Of a stretch of DNA of 64,000 nt, positions 1-10,150 are shown piece after piece; within the stretch, counting starts at the first letter, position 1; every line of letters starts with the position of its first letter. This DNA comes from Haloarcula amylovorans (lineage in GTDB: Archaea > Halobacteriota > Halobacteria > Halobacteriales > Haloarculaceae). The DNA lies in the NCBI RefSeq assembly GCF_004681185.1, contig NZ_SRIF01000002.1, positions 1,299,456 to 1,363,455 on the forward strand, written 5' to 3'. The notes below the pieces were generated by a model. The model saw nothing but the letters and a program-made list of their open reading frames with translations, searched no databases and was not told where the DNA came from. The position numbers and the translations under genes were made by a program.

Positions 1-833
1 ACGAGTGGACGACCAACGCGACGGCGTCTAGCACGTCTGCGAGTGAGCGTTCTGGCTTCGTTACCATCGGTGACCCGCCGACCGCGAACTTCCTCGTCAG
101 CGTCAGCGGTCCGGCCACTGCTGACGTCGACGACGCGCCGGAGGCGACGGTGAAAATTTACAACACCGGCGGAGCCAGCGACACGCAGGACGTGAAGCTG
201 TTCGTCCGCGACGACGACGCCGGCGGCGGGTTTACCGAGGTCGCGAGCAAGTCCGTCACTCTCGCGAGCGGGAACTCGAAGACGCGGGCGTTCGACCTCC
301 CAACGGCGAAGAGCAACTATACGTACTACGTCGAGACCGAGGACGTCACCGCTTCGAATCGTCAATTGTTCGTCGGCGAATCGGATGTCTCGGTGGTCCG
401 AGATACGAGCATCAACATCGGCACGTCAGATTACGACACGGAAGAGATAATCGAGCGGCGCGGTGGTATCTCGCGGATGAACGTCAAAGTGGAAAACAGT
501 GGCACCGTCGGCGACGAACGTGAAGTACAGTTGACCATCGAGAACAAGAACACGGGTGCGACAGCCGTAGACAAGACGGTCAGCAAGCGGGTCGGTTCGG
601 GGAACTTAGCCGGTGAGGGCCCGGTTCCGGCGTACGTCGGCTTCGACAGCGACCTCGACCCCGGCTACTACACCTACGAGATAACCGTCTACAGCGACAC
701 GAAGTCCTCCGGAAATAAGGACGATACCATCACCGGTGAGCTGTTCCTCCAAGCGGTAGACAGCGGCGATAGCAACACGGAAGATTCGCCCATCTCGGTG
801 GACTCTTCGACGATAACGGTCAAAAGCGGCTGA
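1..833 (+). CDS. Surface/secreted beta-sandwich protein, 3' part (start outside window)
   Basis: The reading frame is open from base 3 to the TGA at 831-833, so the gene begins upstream of the window; the internal GTG at 150 is not a credible start because the residues before it continue the same domain. The visible part (about 276 residues) carries two repeats of a CARDB-like adhesion fold: valine-rich strands followed by the phrases KIYNTGG (after a DVDDAPEATV strand) and KVENSGT, each followed by a strand pair and a polar loop. It is rich in Asp, Thr and Ser, as in exported haloarchaeal proteins. It ends without a PGF tail or C-terminal membrane helix. It faces the pilus operon, which may be coincidence. 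The fold is inferred from pattern only; the function is unknown. Confidence 0.7.
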   Translation, partial: EWTTNATASSTSASERSGFVTIGDPPTANFLVSVSGPATADVDDAPEATVKIYNTGGASDTQDVKLFVRDDDAGGGFTEVASKSVTLASGNSKTRAFDLPTAKSNYTYYVETEDVTASNRQLFVGESDVSVVRDTSINIGTSDYDTEEIIERRGGISRMNVKVENSGTVGDEREVQLTIENKNTGATAVDKTVSKRVGSGNLAGEGPVPAYVGFDSDLDPGYYTYEITVYSDTKSSGNKDDTITGELFLQAVDSGDSNTEDSPISVDSSTITVKSG

Positions 834-836
834 GTT

Positions 837-916
837 ATACGGACTGTTGTAGCTGTTTACCAGTAATCGTCACACTGGGGTTGACGATACCGGTACGAGA
901 CTACGACAATCCGTAT
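837..916. repeat. 80 bp palindromic element, copy 1
   Basis: The ends are imperfect inverted repeats of 16 bases: ATACGGACTGTTGTAG at 837-852 and CTACGACAATCCGTAT at 901-916 (14 of 16 pair). The element lies exactly between two convergent genes, starting 4 bases after one stop and touching the last base of the other. A second element with the same ends and nearly the same length is at 12439-12520. It may be a bidirectional terminator or a small mobile palindrome. Confidence 0.6.
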
Positions 917-1659
917 CAGTTGACGACCGTGATGTCGATCGTCGTCTGGTGGACGACGGCGCGGCCGGTGTCACAGCGGTAGACGCCGCTACTCTGTTCC
1001 TTCCAGTTCGGAAGTCGCTCTTCGAACACTCGCTCCCACGCCTCGCTGTAGGTCGTGTTCCCCACGTCCACTTCGACGTAGTCAGCGCTCGCATCCGAGG
1101 CATCCACGGGGTAGACGAGCGAGCGGTTGGTTACCTCGCTGCGAAGCGTCACGCGGTTCTCCGCGGAGACGTTGACCGAGCCCTGAACGGCTGTCAGCGG
1201 GAGGTCGGCGCTGTTAGAATCGCAGCGTATCGGCGGGAGTCGCACGACGACGAAGCCGTTTTCTTCTACGCGAAACAGCGCACCGCTGCTGTACACTAAC
1301 TCGGTTCCGGTGTCGGTCGTCCGGACGAAGGCACTGGTGGAGAGCGGCTCTTCGTCAATCGGCTGACCCGACCCGTTGTCGACGGTGACAGAGATATTTG
1401 AGTTCGTCCGCTTGAGCCCGTGACCTTGCAGTTTTATCGTCGTCGACCGGCGCGGCGCGTCACTGGCTCGCTGGTCGGAGAGCGTCTCGGCGTAGCCAAG
1501 CATCGTCGCCTCCGCGACGTTGGTCTCGGTCCCTTCTCGCACGTCGTCTAAGGCACCGACGCCGCCGATGGTCATGAGCCCGATCATCGAGATAATGACG
1601 CTGAACACTAGCGTAAACGCGACCAGATCGGAGACGCCACGGGTCGCCATCTCTCTCAT
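916..1659 (-). CDS. Pilin-like membrane-anchored protein (pil operon, fifth small gene)
   Basis: A protein of about 247 residues with one N-terminal hydrophobic segment after the charged stretch MREMATRG (VSDLVAFTLVFSVIISMIG), then a beta-rich extracellular domain with Cys pairs. The layout is that of class III signal peptide (pilin-like) proteins exported by the PilB3/PilC3 machine. The start at 1659 is chosen because it gives a 4-base ATGA overlap with the gene upstream; 1680 and 1650 are alternatives. I believe this is the haloarchaeal family called DUF7289, but the number is from memory. Likely role: minor pilin or pilus-assembly component on the cell surface. Confidence 0.72.
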   Translation of the reverse strand: MREMATRGVSDLVAFTLVFSVIISMIGLMTIGGVGALDDVREGTETNVAEATMLGYAETLSDQRASDAPRRSTTIKLQGHGLKRTNSNISVTVDNGSGQPIDEEPLSTSAFVRTTDTGTELVYSSGALFRVEENGFVVVRLPPIRCDSNSADLPLTAVQGSVNVSAENRVTLRSEVTNRSLVYPVDASDASADYVEVDVGNTTYSEAWERVFEERLPNWKEQSSGVYRCDTGRAVVHQTTIDITVVN

Positions 1660-2111
1660 CCGTTGCGTACCTCCAGACACGGCTCCGTGGCGTTGTACGC
1701 GACGGCGACCGGGCCGCCGTTGACGATACTCGGGCAGATACCGGGTTCGGTCTCGTTGTCGAACCGGACCTGCGTCGAGAGGTCACGACTCGTCATGTTG
1801 ACGTAGATTGTGGTTCGATCCGGCCCGGGATCGACGACGATTCTGTACTGCTCGCCGGCGATACGTTCGGGATAGTGCGATTGGAAGGAGAGATTGCTCG
1901 TCAGTCGAGCGGTGTCGAACTGGTCGAGACGGACGAGGTCGCTCGTGATACCCGACCCAACGTCGACCAGCCCCTCCCGAGCGACGGACTCTCGCTGGTC
2001 GGTGACCAGTTGCGCCCCGCCGATGAGCAGTCCAGTCACCAGAATCGTCGAGATTCCGATGGCCAACGCCTGCGTAATCGCCGGTGAGACGGCGCGTGTA
2101 TCCCGAATCAT
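1656..2111 (-). CDS. Pilin-like protein with RAVSP motif (pil operon)
   Basis: A 151-residue protein starting MIRDTRAVSPAITQALAIGI, which is the classic haloarchaeal pilin N-terminus (basic residue, AVSP, then a hydrophobic helix of about 20 residues). The rest is a short beta-rich domain with one Cys pair near the C-terminus. Start and stop overlap both neighbours by 4 bases, so it is translated as part of the operon. I believe it corresponds to DUF7266. It is the most pilin-like member of the five-gene array and may be processed by the prepilin peptidase PibD (inference). Confidence 0.75.
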   Translation of the reverse strand: MIRDTRAVSPAITQALAIGISTILVTGLLIGGAQLVTDQRESVAREGLVDVGSGITSDLVRLDQFDTARLTSNLSFQSHYPERIAGEQYRIVVDPGPDRTTIYVNMTSRDLSTQVRFDNETEPGICPSIVNGGPVAVAYNATEPCLEVRNG

Positions 2112-3007
2112 GACGTTTCGTTGATGAGGATGGTGCGTTCGTAGTTGGTGTAGGTGACATCGATTGCGGGGACAGCGGGGTAGGAACTGTAATCGCCCGA
2201 GTCGTAGCTGCCATCGGGGAACGTTCCCGTTGACGCGAAGACGTACTGTCCACCCGCCCTGTTTCCGTTCTCGAACCGGACGTCGAAGGAGCTATCGAGG
2301 ACGTCCTCGAACGACTGGAATGTCGTCGTCGTCCCAGCGATTGTACACTCGCCAGTAGTGACGTTCAGACGGACATCCTGCGTGTCGGTGGGCGTGCTAC
2401 AGACCGTCGAACTCGTTCCCGAATGCTCGACTCTGACGGCCCGTTCGACCGGGCCGACTGGGTCGAGTACCCGCAGCCGCCACCTGTTGCCCCCTTCTCC
2501 CTCGACGATGATTGTGAACGCGTTCGACGGCCCGCCGTTGACCGTGGTTACGGTCATGTTGAATGCCGTAACGGTGTCCGCGTCTTCGACGACCGGCCAG
2601 TCGTTAGCGTTTCCCGGTCCGCTGGGATCGGGGCGCTGGAAGTCGCCGGAGCTGGTGGTCCGATTCCCCCTCGAACTGCTCTTATTCAGCGTCACGTCGA
2701 CGTACGAGCCCGTCCGTGCACCGCTCACGCGGGTCTGGTAGGTCGAGTAATTCGCGAGGCTCCGATTGAGTGCGTCGGTGAACTCGTCGGTGTCGTTGGC
2801 CGCGCGGGTTCGCGTCACGATTGCCTGTAAGTCTCGCTCGACGGCGGCTTCCCGGTCGGCGACCTGTTCGATACGGTCGGCGTTGTCCGGGGTCGCCACG
2901 TTTTGGGTCACGATGAGGCTGTTGGTCAGCGCAATCGTGACTAGGAACACGACGGCGACAGTGATGCCGCCGAAAAGCAGCAACTGTCCGCGGTCGTCGG
3001 CTACCAT
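2108..3007 (-). CDS. Pilin-like protein with DRGQ N-terminus (pil operon)
   Basis: A 299-residue protein, the longest of the five. It opens MVADDRGQLLLFGGI, followed by one transmembrane helix, a helical stretch rich in Arg/Ala/Thr, and a Ser/Asn/Gly-rich extracellular part with a Cys pair. The ATG overlaps the stop of the preceding gene by 7 bases. Three of the five small genes here share the DRGQ start, which suggests they are recognised in the same way during membrane insertion or assembly. Tentatively DUF7261. No enzymatic motif is visible. Confidence 0.72.
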   Translation of the reverse strand: MVADDRGQLLLFGGITVAVVFLVTIALTNSLIVTQNVATPDNADRIEQVADREAAVERDLQAIVTRTRAANDTDEFTDALNRSLANYSTYQTRVSGARTGSYVDVTLNKSSSRGNRTTSSGDFQRPDPSGPGNANDWPVVEDADTVTAFNMTVTTVNGGPSNAFTIIVEGEGGNRWRLRVLDPVGPVERAVRVEHSGTSSTVCSTPTDTQDVRLNVTTGECTIAGTTTTFQSFEDVLDSSFDVRFENGNRAGGQYVFASTGTFPDGSYDSGDYSSYPAVPAIDVTYTNYERTILINETS

Positions 3008-3603
3008 ACGGTCAGTCGCACCTCCACGACGTTGTACAGCTCTGCCTGTTCGTCGACGTCCTGCAGATAGTACGTCGAGATATCTTCCTCCAGCGATGGC
3101 CCAGTTTCGGTACAGCCGTCCGGTCCGGGTCCATTGATGCGAATCGCCATAGTATCGGTCAGCGTCACCGTCGTCGTCGCCACCGTTGCACTGGCTGGTG
3201 GCCGATTGAGCGTCTCTTCGGAGCGCTCAGAGACGATCTGCGTCTCTCGTTCGTCGCTCGTAACGTTCCAGTAACTGAAATAGAGGTTGTACTGGTCGCC
3301 CTGTGCGTCGAAGGTCTGATTGAGCATCCGCTCGAACCGGGCGGGTTTCGTTTCCTGTTTCCCGTTGAGTCGCGTCTTACCGGCGCTGTAACAGAGCGTC
3401 GCGTTCCGTAGCGCGCCAGTCTCGCTGGCGACGGTCAACAGGTCGTTCGCGCGCTGGCTCAGCTGTCGTGTCTCCTGGCGCGTCCCGTCCTCCCACGCGC
3501 GCGTATCGATAGCTTGCAGTCCGTACACCGTCGCCGAGACGATGAGGATCGCAGCGAGGACTCCTTCGAGCGTGTAGGCCTGCCCTCGATCGCCGCTCAC
3601 CAT
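3001..3603 (-). CDS. Pilin-like protein with DRGQ N-terminus (pil operon)
   Basis: A 200-residue protein starting MVSGDRGQAYTLEGVLAAIL. The glutamate a few residues into the hydrophobic segment resembles the Glu of prepilins. The frame is open for 37 codons upstream, but the start at 3603 is chosen because it gives the DRGQ N-terminus seen in its neighbours and a 7-base overlap with the upstream gene. The C-terminal half is beta-rich and has a pair of Cys residues. Tentatively DUF7288. Confidence 0.72.
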   Translation of the reverse strand: MVSGDRGQAYTLEGVLAAILIVSATVYGLQAIDTRAWEDGTRQETRQLSQRANDLLTVASETGALRNATLCYSAGKTRLNGKQETKPARFERMLNQTFDAQGDQYNLYFSYWNVTSDERETQIVSERSEETLNRPPASATVATTTVTLTDTMAIRINGPGPDGCTETGPSLEEDISTYYLQDVDEQAELYNVVEVRLTVW

Positions 3604-4118
3604 GCGCGAACCACCAGCCAACAGGTCGGATCGCACTGCGTATCGACATCGTTCGCCAGCCGAACGACCCGTGTCGAGGTGACGGACGGTTGGTCCCGGT
3701 AGTCTTCGCCCCACGCGAGCGCTGTTCCGCTCCCGTCGCGGGCGGGTACTCGACTCCCGTTTTCCAGCGACGAACTGTCGACGATGCTGACGTTCAGGTC
3801 TGGGTTCGTCCGGCGGGTTGACGAGACGTTGACGCCAGCGCGGGCTTTCAACTCTGAGAGGTCCGTATCTGCCGCCAGTGACTGATCGATGCCATCGGGT
3901 TGATTGTACCGGAGGGAGTTCGGCTTCCCGTCGACGCTGTAATTCTCGACGAGGTACGAGGCGACGCGGTCGGCTTGTGGCTGCTCTATCGGCGTCGCCG
4001 AGTCCTCGTACACCGAGAGCGCGCCGCCCTGGATGAAGACGAACGCCCCGATAATCGTAACTAACAGGATGCTCGTCCCGATAGCGAAATCCTGTGCCGT
4101 CTGTCCCCTGTCGTCCAT
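3597..4118 (-). CDS. Pilin-like protein with DRGQ N-terminus (pil operon, first small gene)
   Basis: A protein of about 173 residues starting MDDRGQTAQDFAIGTSILLV, with one hydrophobic helix and a C-terminal Cys pair in the last 20 residues. An alternative start at 4145 adds nine residues; 4118 is preferred because it places the DRGQ box at the N-terminus as in the two paralogue-like genes downstream. It follows pilC3 by about 140 bases on the same strand. Tentatively DUF7287. Probably a pilus or pseudopilus subunit. Confidence 0.68.
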   Translation of the reverse strand: MDDRGQTAQDFAIGTSILLVTIIGAFVFIQGGALSVYEDSATPIEQPQADRVASYLVENYSVDGKPNSLRYNQPDGIDQSLAADTDLSELKARAGVNVSSTRRTNPDLNVSIVDSSSLENGSRVPARDGSGTALAWGEDYRDQPSVTSTRVVRLANDVDTQCDPTCWLVVRAW

Positions 4119-4261
4119 TCCTATTATTCCGCTGTCGTCCATCACCGCACTCCTCTGTCGCTCGCTATATCCTACCGCGTTCGACTATCGTATAACCTCT
4201 GTCGCACCATTATTAAATATCTACGCCATCACTCATTTACTGATATCGATGGTCCTACCCA

Positions 4262-6301
4262 TCACCCTACGGCCATCCACACCACGAGCGCGATCGTCGA
4301 GAGGATGACGGCGAACTTCACGCCGGCCATCAACTTCACTTCCCGAATATATCCCGCGATGAACGACGAGAGCAGCGCCTGTAGCGTCACCGCGTGGAAG
4401 AACAGCATCGACAGCAGTTCCGTATCGACGTTGCCGCCGAAGCTCCCGCCCGGCGCGCCGGAACTGCTGGCTCCCGACGCCTGCGTCGACAGTCCGGACA
4501 TCACGTCCAGGAACTGCGTCTTCAACAGCGCCATCACGCCAAGCAGCGTGAGGTAGGTCATGATGATGATGACCGTCTGCATCCGAGTGCGGGATTTTCG
4601 TTCCCGCTCGATGTCGTCCTGATTTTCGGAGGCCTGTGCCGCCGTCGAAAGCACGTCCTGAATCTGGCTGGACGCCTCCTGTGCCTCGGCGATGAGTTTC
4701 ACCGTCCGGGCCAGTCGCGGGACGTGGTACTTGTTGTTGAACTCCCGCAGGGCCTCCTTGAGACTGGTTCCGTAGTTGACCTTCGCGTGCATCGTCTCGA
4801 ACTCGTCGGAGAGTTTCCCCGCCGAGGTCTCCGAAACCACTTTGATCGATTCGAGTAGCGTCATCCCCGTGTCGTTGGCCGAGGCGAGTTTCCGGAGGTT
4901 TTCCGAGAGATTGCCGATGATGGCCTTCCGCGAGCGGAGGTTCCACTCGTAGAATATCGTCAGCGGGAGGAAGTTGATGTACATCGGAACGTACACCCAG
5001 AAGAACGTTCCCGAGACGGGATTGGCTCGCATCCCGTCGAGCGAGAGGGGTGCCCACCCGAGGACGACGGCGACGACCAGCGCGAGAATCGAGAGCGGGA
5101 CGGTCAGCCCGAGGACCAGAATCGGATGGTCGCGGAAGAAGAGGTCCGGCCGTTTCAGTATTTGGACGAGTTCGTAGGTCCCCTCGCGGCTCTTGATGCG
5201 GTCGAAGACGCCGTAGGCCCCCGTGTACTGCTCGACGAGGCCGAGGTTGAACACGCCGACACCCTCGTCGACGACGACGTTCTCCTCGTCGGCGGCCGGC
5301 CGGAGGTAGCCGTCGCCGATGGCGTCCTGGGTGACCGTCGAGACGAGCACCAGGAAGGCCGTCCCGGTCAGCGGAATGAGGCCGTAGACAGTGCCGTAGA
5401 TGAGTCGCTGCTGGGCGTTGCCCATCATCGACATGATGACGAGGATGATGATGAGCAAGAGCGGGAACAGCGAGAGCGTCATGTACATCTCGCCGAACAA
5501 CTCCAGCGTCTCCAGCATCTTCTCCTGCTCCTGCCGAGCGGTTCGCATGTGCTTTTCCTTCTGATCTTCTAAGAAGGATGTCATGTCTCCCCCCGAGTTG
5601 ATGATCGAGAGCATGTCGGTCAGAAACTGCGAGAGCTCGTCTGAGGGCGTCTCGATGGCCTGGTTGCGAACCGCAGACCGGTAGTCCGTATCGAAATACT
5701 CCGTCTCTAAGACGATGGACTGAAACTCCTTTGCGGCTTCGCCGTACGTGTCGTCGGCTTTCCCCATCGCGTGGAGAATTTCGAGCTGGTTCAATCCGCC
5801 CACCGAGAGGGCGTACATGAACGAAATAGCGTCCGAGAGAAGGATGTTGATCTCGCGTTCGCGCGCGCTGGCCCGGAAGTACGGGATCGAGACGAGTGAG
5901 CCGAAGCCGATCCCGAAACCGATCGCCCCGAACACCAGTCCGGTGATGAGAATCAGGAAGGGGAGTTTCAGCGCGTCGATGACGGCCAGCACCGCTTCGT
6001 TCTGGATGGCGACGCCGATGAACGTTGGCCCCTCGGTTCCGGAAAAGAGGAGCGTGACGAGCAGGTAGCCAAGAAACGTCCCGACGAGCCACAGGGTCGC
6101 CCCCGCGATGACGCCGACGGCTAGCGCCCGCGCGAGGAACATCTCGACGTTGTCGGCCATCCGGGCCTGTGCGAGTTTCGTCCCGACGCTGTCGACGAAA
6201 TCACCCTCGTCGTCGAACAGTTTCCGATAGGCCGGATAGAACGCATCGCCCAGAGCGCCGCCGCTCCCGAGTTGTTGCTGGCCCTTCGTATCGAGGCTCA
6301 T
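4262..6301 (-). CDS. pilC3: Type IV pilus assembly membrane protein PilC3 (T2SSF/TadC family)
   Basis: A 679-residue polytopic membrane protein, the inner-membrane platform on which the ATPase PilB3 acts. Two type II secretion F domains can be seen, at about residues 145-280 and 470-600, each followed by hydrophobic segments; further helices lie at about 55-100, 115-140 and near the C-terminus. Its ATG overlaps the stop of pilB3 by 4 bases, so the two are co-translated. The length and two-domain layout match haloarchaeal PilC proteins rather than bacterial GspF (about 400 residues). The assignment to type 3 rests on the linked small-gene array. Confidence 0.88.
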   Translation of the reverse strand: MSLDTKGQQQLGSGGALGDAFYPAYRKLFDDEGDFVDSVGTKLAQARMADNVEMFLARALAVGVIAGATLWLVGTFLGYLLVTLLFSGTEGPTFIGVAIQNEAVLAVIDALKLPFLILITGLVFGAIGFGIGFGSLVSIPYFRASAREREINILLSDAISFMYALSVGGLNQLEILHAMGKADDTYGEAAKEFQSIVLETEYFDTDYRSAVRNQAIETPSDELSQFLTDMLSIINSGGDMTSFLEDQKEKHMRTARQEQEKMLETLELFGEMYMTLSLFPLLLIIILVIMSMMGNAQQRLIYGTVYGLIPLTGTAFLVLVSTVTQDAIGDGYLRPAADEENVVVDEGVGVFNLGLVEQYTGAYGVFDRIKSREGTYELVQILKRPDLFFRDHPILVLGLTVPLSILALVVAVVLGWAPLSLDGMRANPVSGTFFWVYVPMYINFLPLTIFYEWNLRSRKAIIGNLSENLRKLASANDTGMTLLESIKVVSETSAGKLSDEFETMHAKVNYGTSLKEALREFNNKYHVPRLARTVKLIAEAQEASSQIQDVLSTAAQASENQDDIERERKSRTRMQTVIIIMTYLTLLGVMALLKTQFLDVMSGLSTQASGASSSGAPGGSFGGNVDTELLSMLFFHAVTLQALLSSFIAGYIREVKLMAGVKFAVILSTIALVVWMAVG

Positions 6302-8817
6302 CCGCTATCTGCCTCCTTTCCGGCCTTTGGGACGAACTGGCCGAAGCCGCCGACATCTTCCTCTTCCTCTTCGTCTTCTACGTCTCCTGCTAGTGCGTCG
6401 CCTTCCATCAGTGCAGCGACGATATCCGGCGTATCACCCTGTTTGAACTGCTCGAACAGCGGCCCGGCGTTGTCGAGGATGGATTTCGTCTCCTCGACCA
6501 TCGCCGGCGGGGCGTCCGGCCGCGGGACCATCTCCTCTTTTTCGGGGTCGATATCTATCTTGACCGACTCCATCTCCCGGAGGTCTTCGAGCGACCGTTC
6601 GAGTTGGTCGTTGGCGATGAGCGTGAGGATGGTATCGGGGTCGTTGACGAACGCCTGAATCGTCGCGGCGACCTGCGTGTAGGTGTTCAGCCCCTGCTCG
6701 ATGAGATAGGCTAAGACGACTTTCCGCTTGAACAGCTCTTCGTCGAGTTTCTCCTGTGTCCACCCGCGGTCGAACTTGATCTCTTCGAGGGTGTTGGAGT
6801 TACCCATCTGGATGTACTCGTCCGTCTCGGCGCGCCACTCGTAGACGTCCCGGACGTTGATCTCGTCGTTCTCGGCGGAGTACTCGTTGATCTCGGTCAG
6901 GGACTTGTTCCGACGGACTTTGCTGCCGTCCACGCGAGTCTGGGTCTGAATCGAGACCAGATCGAGCGCGGTAAAGAGCGTCTTCGAGACGTTGATCGGC
7001 TCGGTGGTAAAGCGCTTGATGACCTCGCCGACTGAGTCGGCGTGGAACGTAGTGTAGGTCGTGTGTCCGGTCGACATAACCTGGAAGAGGGTCCGTCCCT
7101 CCTCACCGCGAATCTCGCCCATGACGATGTAGTCCGGGCGTTGGCGGAGTGCGGCCTCCAGTAAGTCGAACTCGTCGACGTCGCCCTTGTCGTCCTCGCC
7201 GAAGGAGGGGCGAGTCACGCTCGCGACCCAGTTTCGCTGGGGTAGCTCCACTTCGCGGGTGTCCTCGATGGAGACGATTTTGGAGTTCGAGGGGATGAAC
7301 AGCGAGACGGCGTTCAGTGAGGTGGTCTTCCCGGACGCCGTACCACCGGCGAAGATGAGGCTCTTGTTGTTCTCGATACAGAGCCAGAGGAACGCCATCT
7401 CGTCGAGCGAGAACGTGTTCCAATTGATGAGGTCGATTGGGGTGAACGGCACGTCCTTGAACTGACGGATGGTGTAGTTCGTCCCGTGGTCCGACACTTC
7501 TCGTCCGAGCGTCAACTGCGCACGCGACCCGTCCGGGAGCGTCGCGTCGACCTGTGGCTGGCGTTTGGAGATCCCCTTTCCGGAACGCTGGGCGAGTTTG
7601 ACGACGAAGTCGTCCAGTTCGCTCTCGCGGTGTTCGACGTTGGTGATGATCTGTTCGTAGTCGGTGTGGTAGACGAACACGCGGGAGTTGTAGCCGTCAC
7701 AGGAGATGTCCTCGACGTTGATATCGTGTTTCACCGGGTCGATGCGGGCGTACCCGACGAAGTCCCGCTTTAGCATGTACAGCAGTTTCTCGACCTGATA
7801 CTCGTTCAGTGTCGCGGGGTCGTCCTCAATGATGGCCGGCTCGGGGCGGGCCATGATTCCGTTCAGTTGCCCCAGCGACTCTGTTTCGGTCTCCTCACCG
7901 ATGTCGAAGAGGTCTTTCACCTGGTCGAGCAACCCGCCGCTGGTTGTCCCGCCAGTGACCGACCCGTCGTAGAGGTCGTACCGGGAGAGCAGCTGCTCGG
8001 CCTCGCGTTGGATGACCGACGCTCGGTCGGCGTTCGAGCCCTTGACGATGACGTCGTCTTCGGAGTACTTGATCGCGGTCTTGAGCTTCCCCGAGAGGAA
8101 GCTCTTGAGGTCGTCTTCGATCGGGTTGAGATACGGTTCGACGACGTAGTACTTCCGTTCGTTCTCCTTCCGAGAGTGAAAGATGACGACGCAGGCGTAC
8201 GGTTTGTTGACCCAGTAGCGTTCGGTCTCTTGGAAGTGTGATTTCTTGCTCTCCGGGACGGCCTTCTCTAAGTCGTAGCGGTTGACGACGGTGGTGTGGC
8301 CCTCCCGCGTCGAGAAGAACACGTCTTCATCTACATCGGGGTCAACGTCGACGGTGTTCTCGTCGACGAATTCGTCGAGTTCCGCCGCCAGATTCTCGCC
8401 CAGCGAGAGCTTGTTCTCGACGTGGTCCGGGTCGAACCCGAGGTGATCTTCGGGTTCGAAGGGGACGACCTCGCCTTCGCCGTCGCGCGGTTGGTCTCCG
8501 TCTTCGTCGTAGTAGAACTCCTGTTTGAAATGTTCCCACGTGTAGACGCCCTTCGTGACCGGCGTCGTCGTCGGATCGAGATACTCCTCGAACGGCTGCG
8601 AAAGCGTCAGTGCCGTACTCGCAGCGGTCTCCAGTCTGTCTTCGAGGTCGCGTGGCTCGAAGCCGAGGTACTCGCTTCGGTCGAAGCGCCCCCCGCTGTG
8701 GAACTCCCGTCTGAGGTCGTCCCACGTGTACTCTCCGACCGTCGCCGGCCGGTCGTCGCCGTCCCCCCCACTGGCGACTTGTTCCGAATTGCCCCCCGTT
8801 TTATCATCAATTGCCAT
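6298..8817 (-). CDS. pilB3: Type II/IV secretion system ATPase PilB3
   Basis: An 839-residue hexameric secretion ATPase that powers pilus assembly from the cytoplasm. The Walker A loop GGTASGKT is at about residues 488-495 and the Walker B/Asp-box segment DYIVMGEIRGEE near 560-572, followed by the His-box segment STGHTTYTTFHAD. A long acidic N-terminal part (about 250 residues) with two repeats of the type VGEYTWDDLRREF / VTKGVYTWEHFKQEF is typical of haloarchaeal PilB. The C-terminus ends in a run of Asp/Glu. It is the first gene of the operon; the region 8818-9000 carries its promoter. Confidence 0.92.
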   Translation of the reverse strand: MAIDDKTGGNSEQVASGGDGDDRPATVGEYTWDDLRREFHSGGRFDRSEYLGFEPRDLEDRLETAASTALTLSQPFEEYLDPTTTPVTKGVYTWEHFKQEFYYDEDGDQPRDGEGEVVPFEPEDHLGFDPDHVENKLSLGENLAAELDEFVDENTVDVDPDVDEDVFFSTREGHTTVVNRYDLEKAVPESKKSHFQETERYWVNKPYACVVIFHSRKENERKYYVVEPYLNPIEDDLKSFLSGKLKTAIKYSEDDVIVKGSNADRASVIQREAEQLLSRYDLYDGSVTGGTTSGGLLDQVKDLFDIGEETETESLGQLNGIMARPEPAIIEDDPATLNEYQVEKLLYMLKRDFVGYARIDPVKHDINVEDISCDGYNSRVFVYHTDYEQIITNVEHRESELDDFVVKLAQRSGKGISKRQPQVDATLPDGSRAQLTLGREVSDHGTNYTIRQFKDVPFTPIDLINWNTFSLDEMAFLWLCIENNKSLIFAGGTASGKTTSLNAVSLFIPSNSKIVSIEDTREVELPQRNWVASVTRPSFGEDDKGDVDEFDLLEAALRQRPDYIVMGEIRGEEGRTLFQVMSTGHTTYTTFHADSVGEVIKRFTTEPINVSKTLFTALDLVSIQTQTRVDGSKVRRNKSLTEINEYSAENDEINVRDVYEWRAETDEYIQMGNSNTLEEIKFDRGWTQEKLDEELFKRKVVLAYLIEQGLNTYTQVAATIQAFVNDPDTILTLIANDQLERSLEDLREMESVKIDIDPEKEEMVPRPDAPPAMVEETKSILDNAGPLFEQFKQGDTPDIVAALMEGDALAGDVEDEEEEEDVGGFGQFVPKAGKEADSG

Positions 8818-9004
8818 TGTGTTTCATCTCTTGGTTCGTGTGAAAAACCTTTTCGGCGTCAGTCCCCACCACAGTCCACCTGATAGTACGCCACGGTCCA
8901 ACACAGTTTAGACGTGATACAGCAGGCCCCGTACTGAAACTTTCGGCGCGGCTATTAGGATTGATAACTAACTATCAGAATCGAGACCTCGGTATCGAGC
9001 GCGG

Positions 9005-10146
<1,142 letters not shown>

Positions 10147-10150
<4 letters not shown>

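Noticed and set aside
5690..5710. TAGTCCGTAT-like sequence as a third copy of the palindrome ends
   Set aside because: It lies inside pilC3 coding sequence, has no partner arm and is explained by the protein.
4233..6092. A 619-residue open frame on the minus strand in another frame of pilC3
   Set aside because: Arg/His-rich product with no recognisable domain; a high-GC shadow of the true pilC3 frame.
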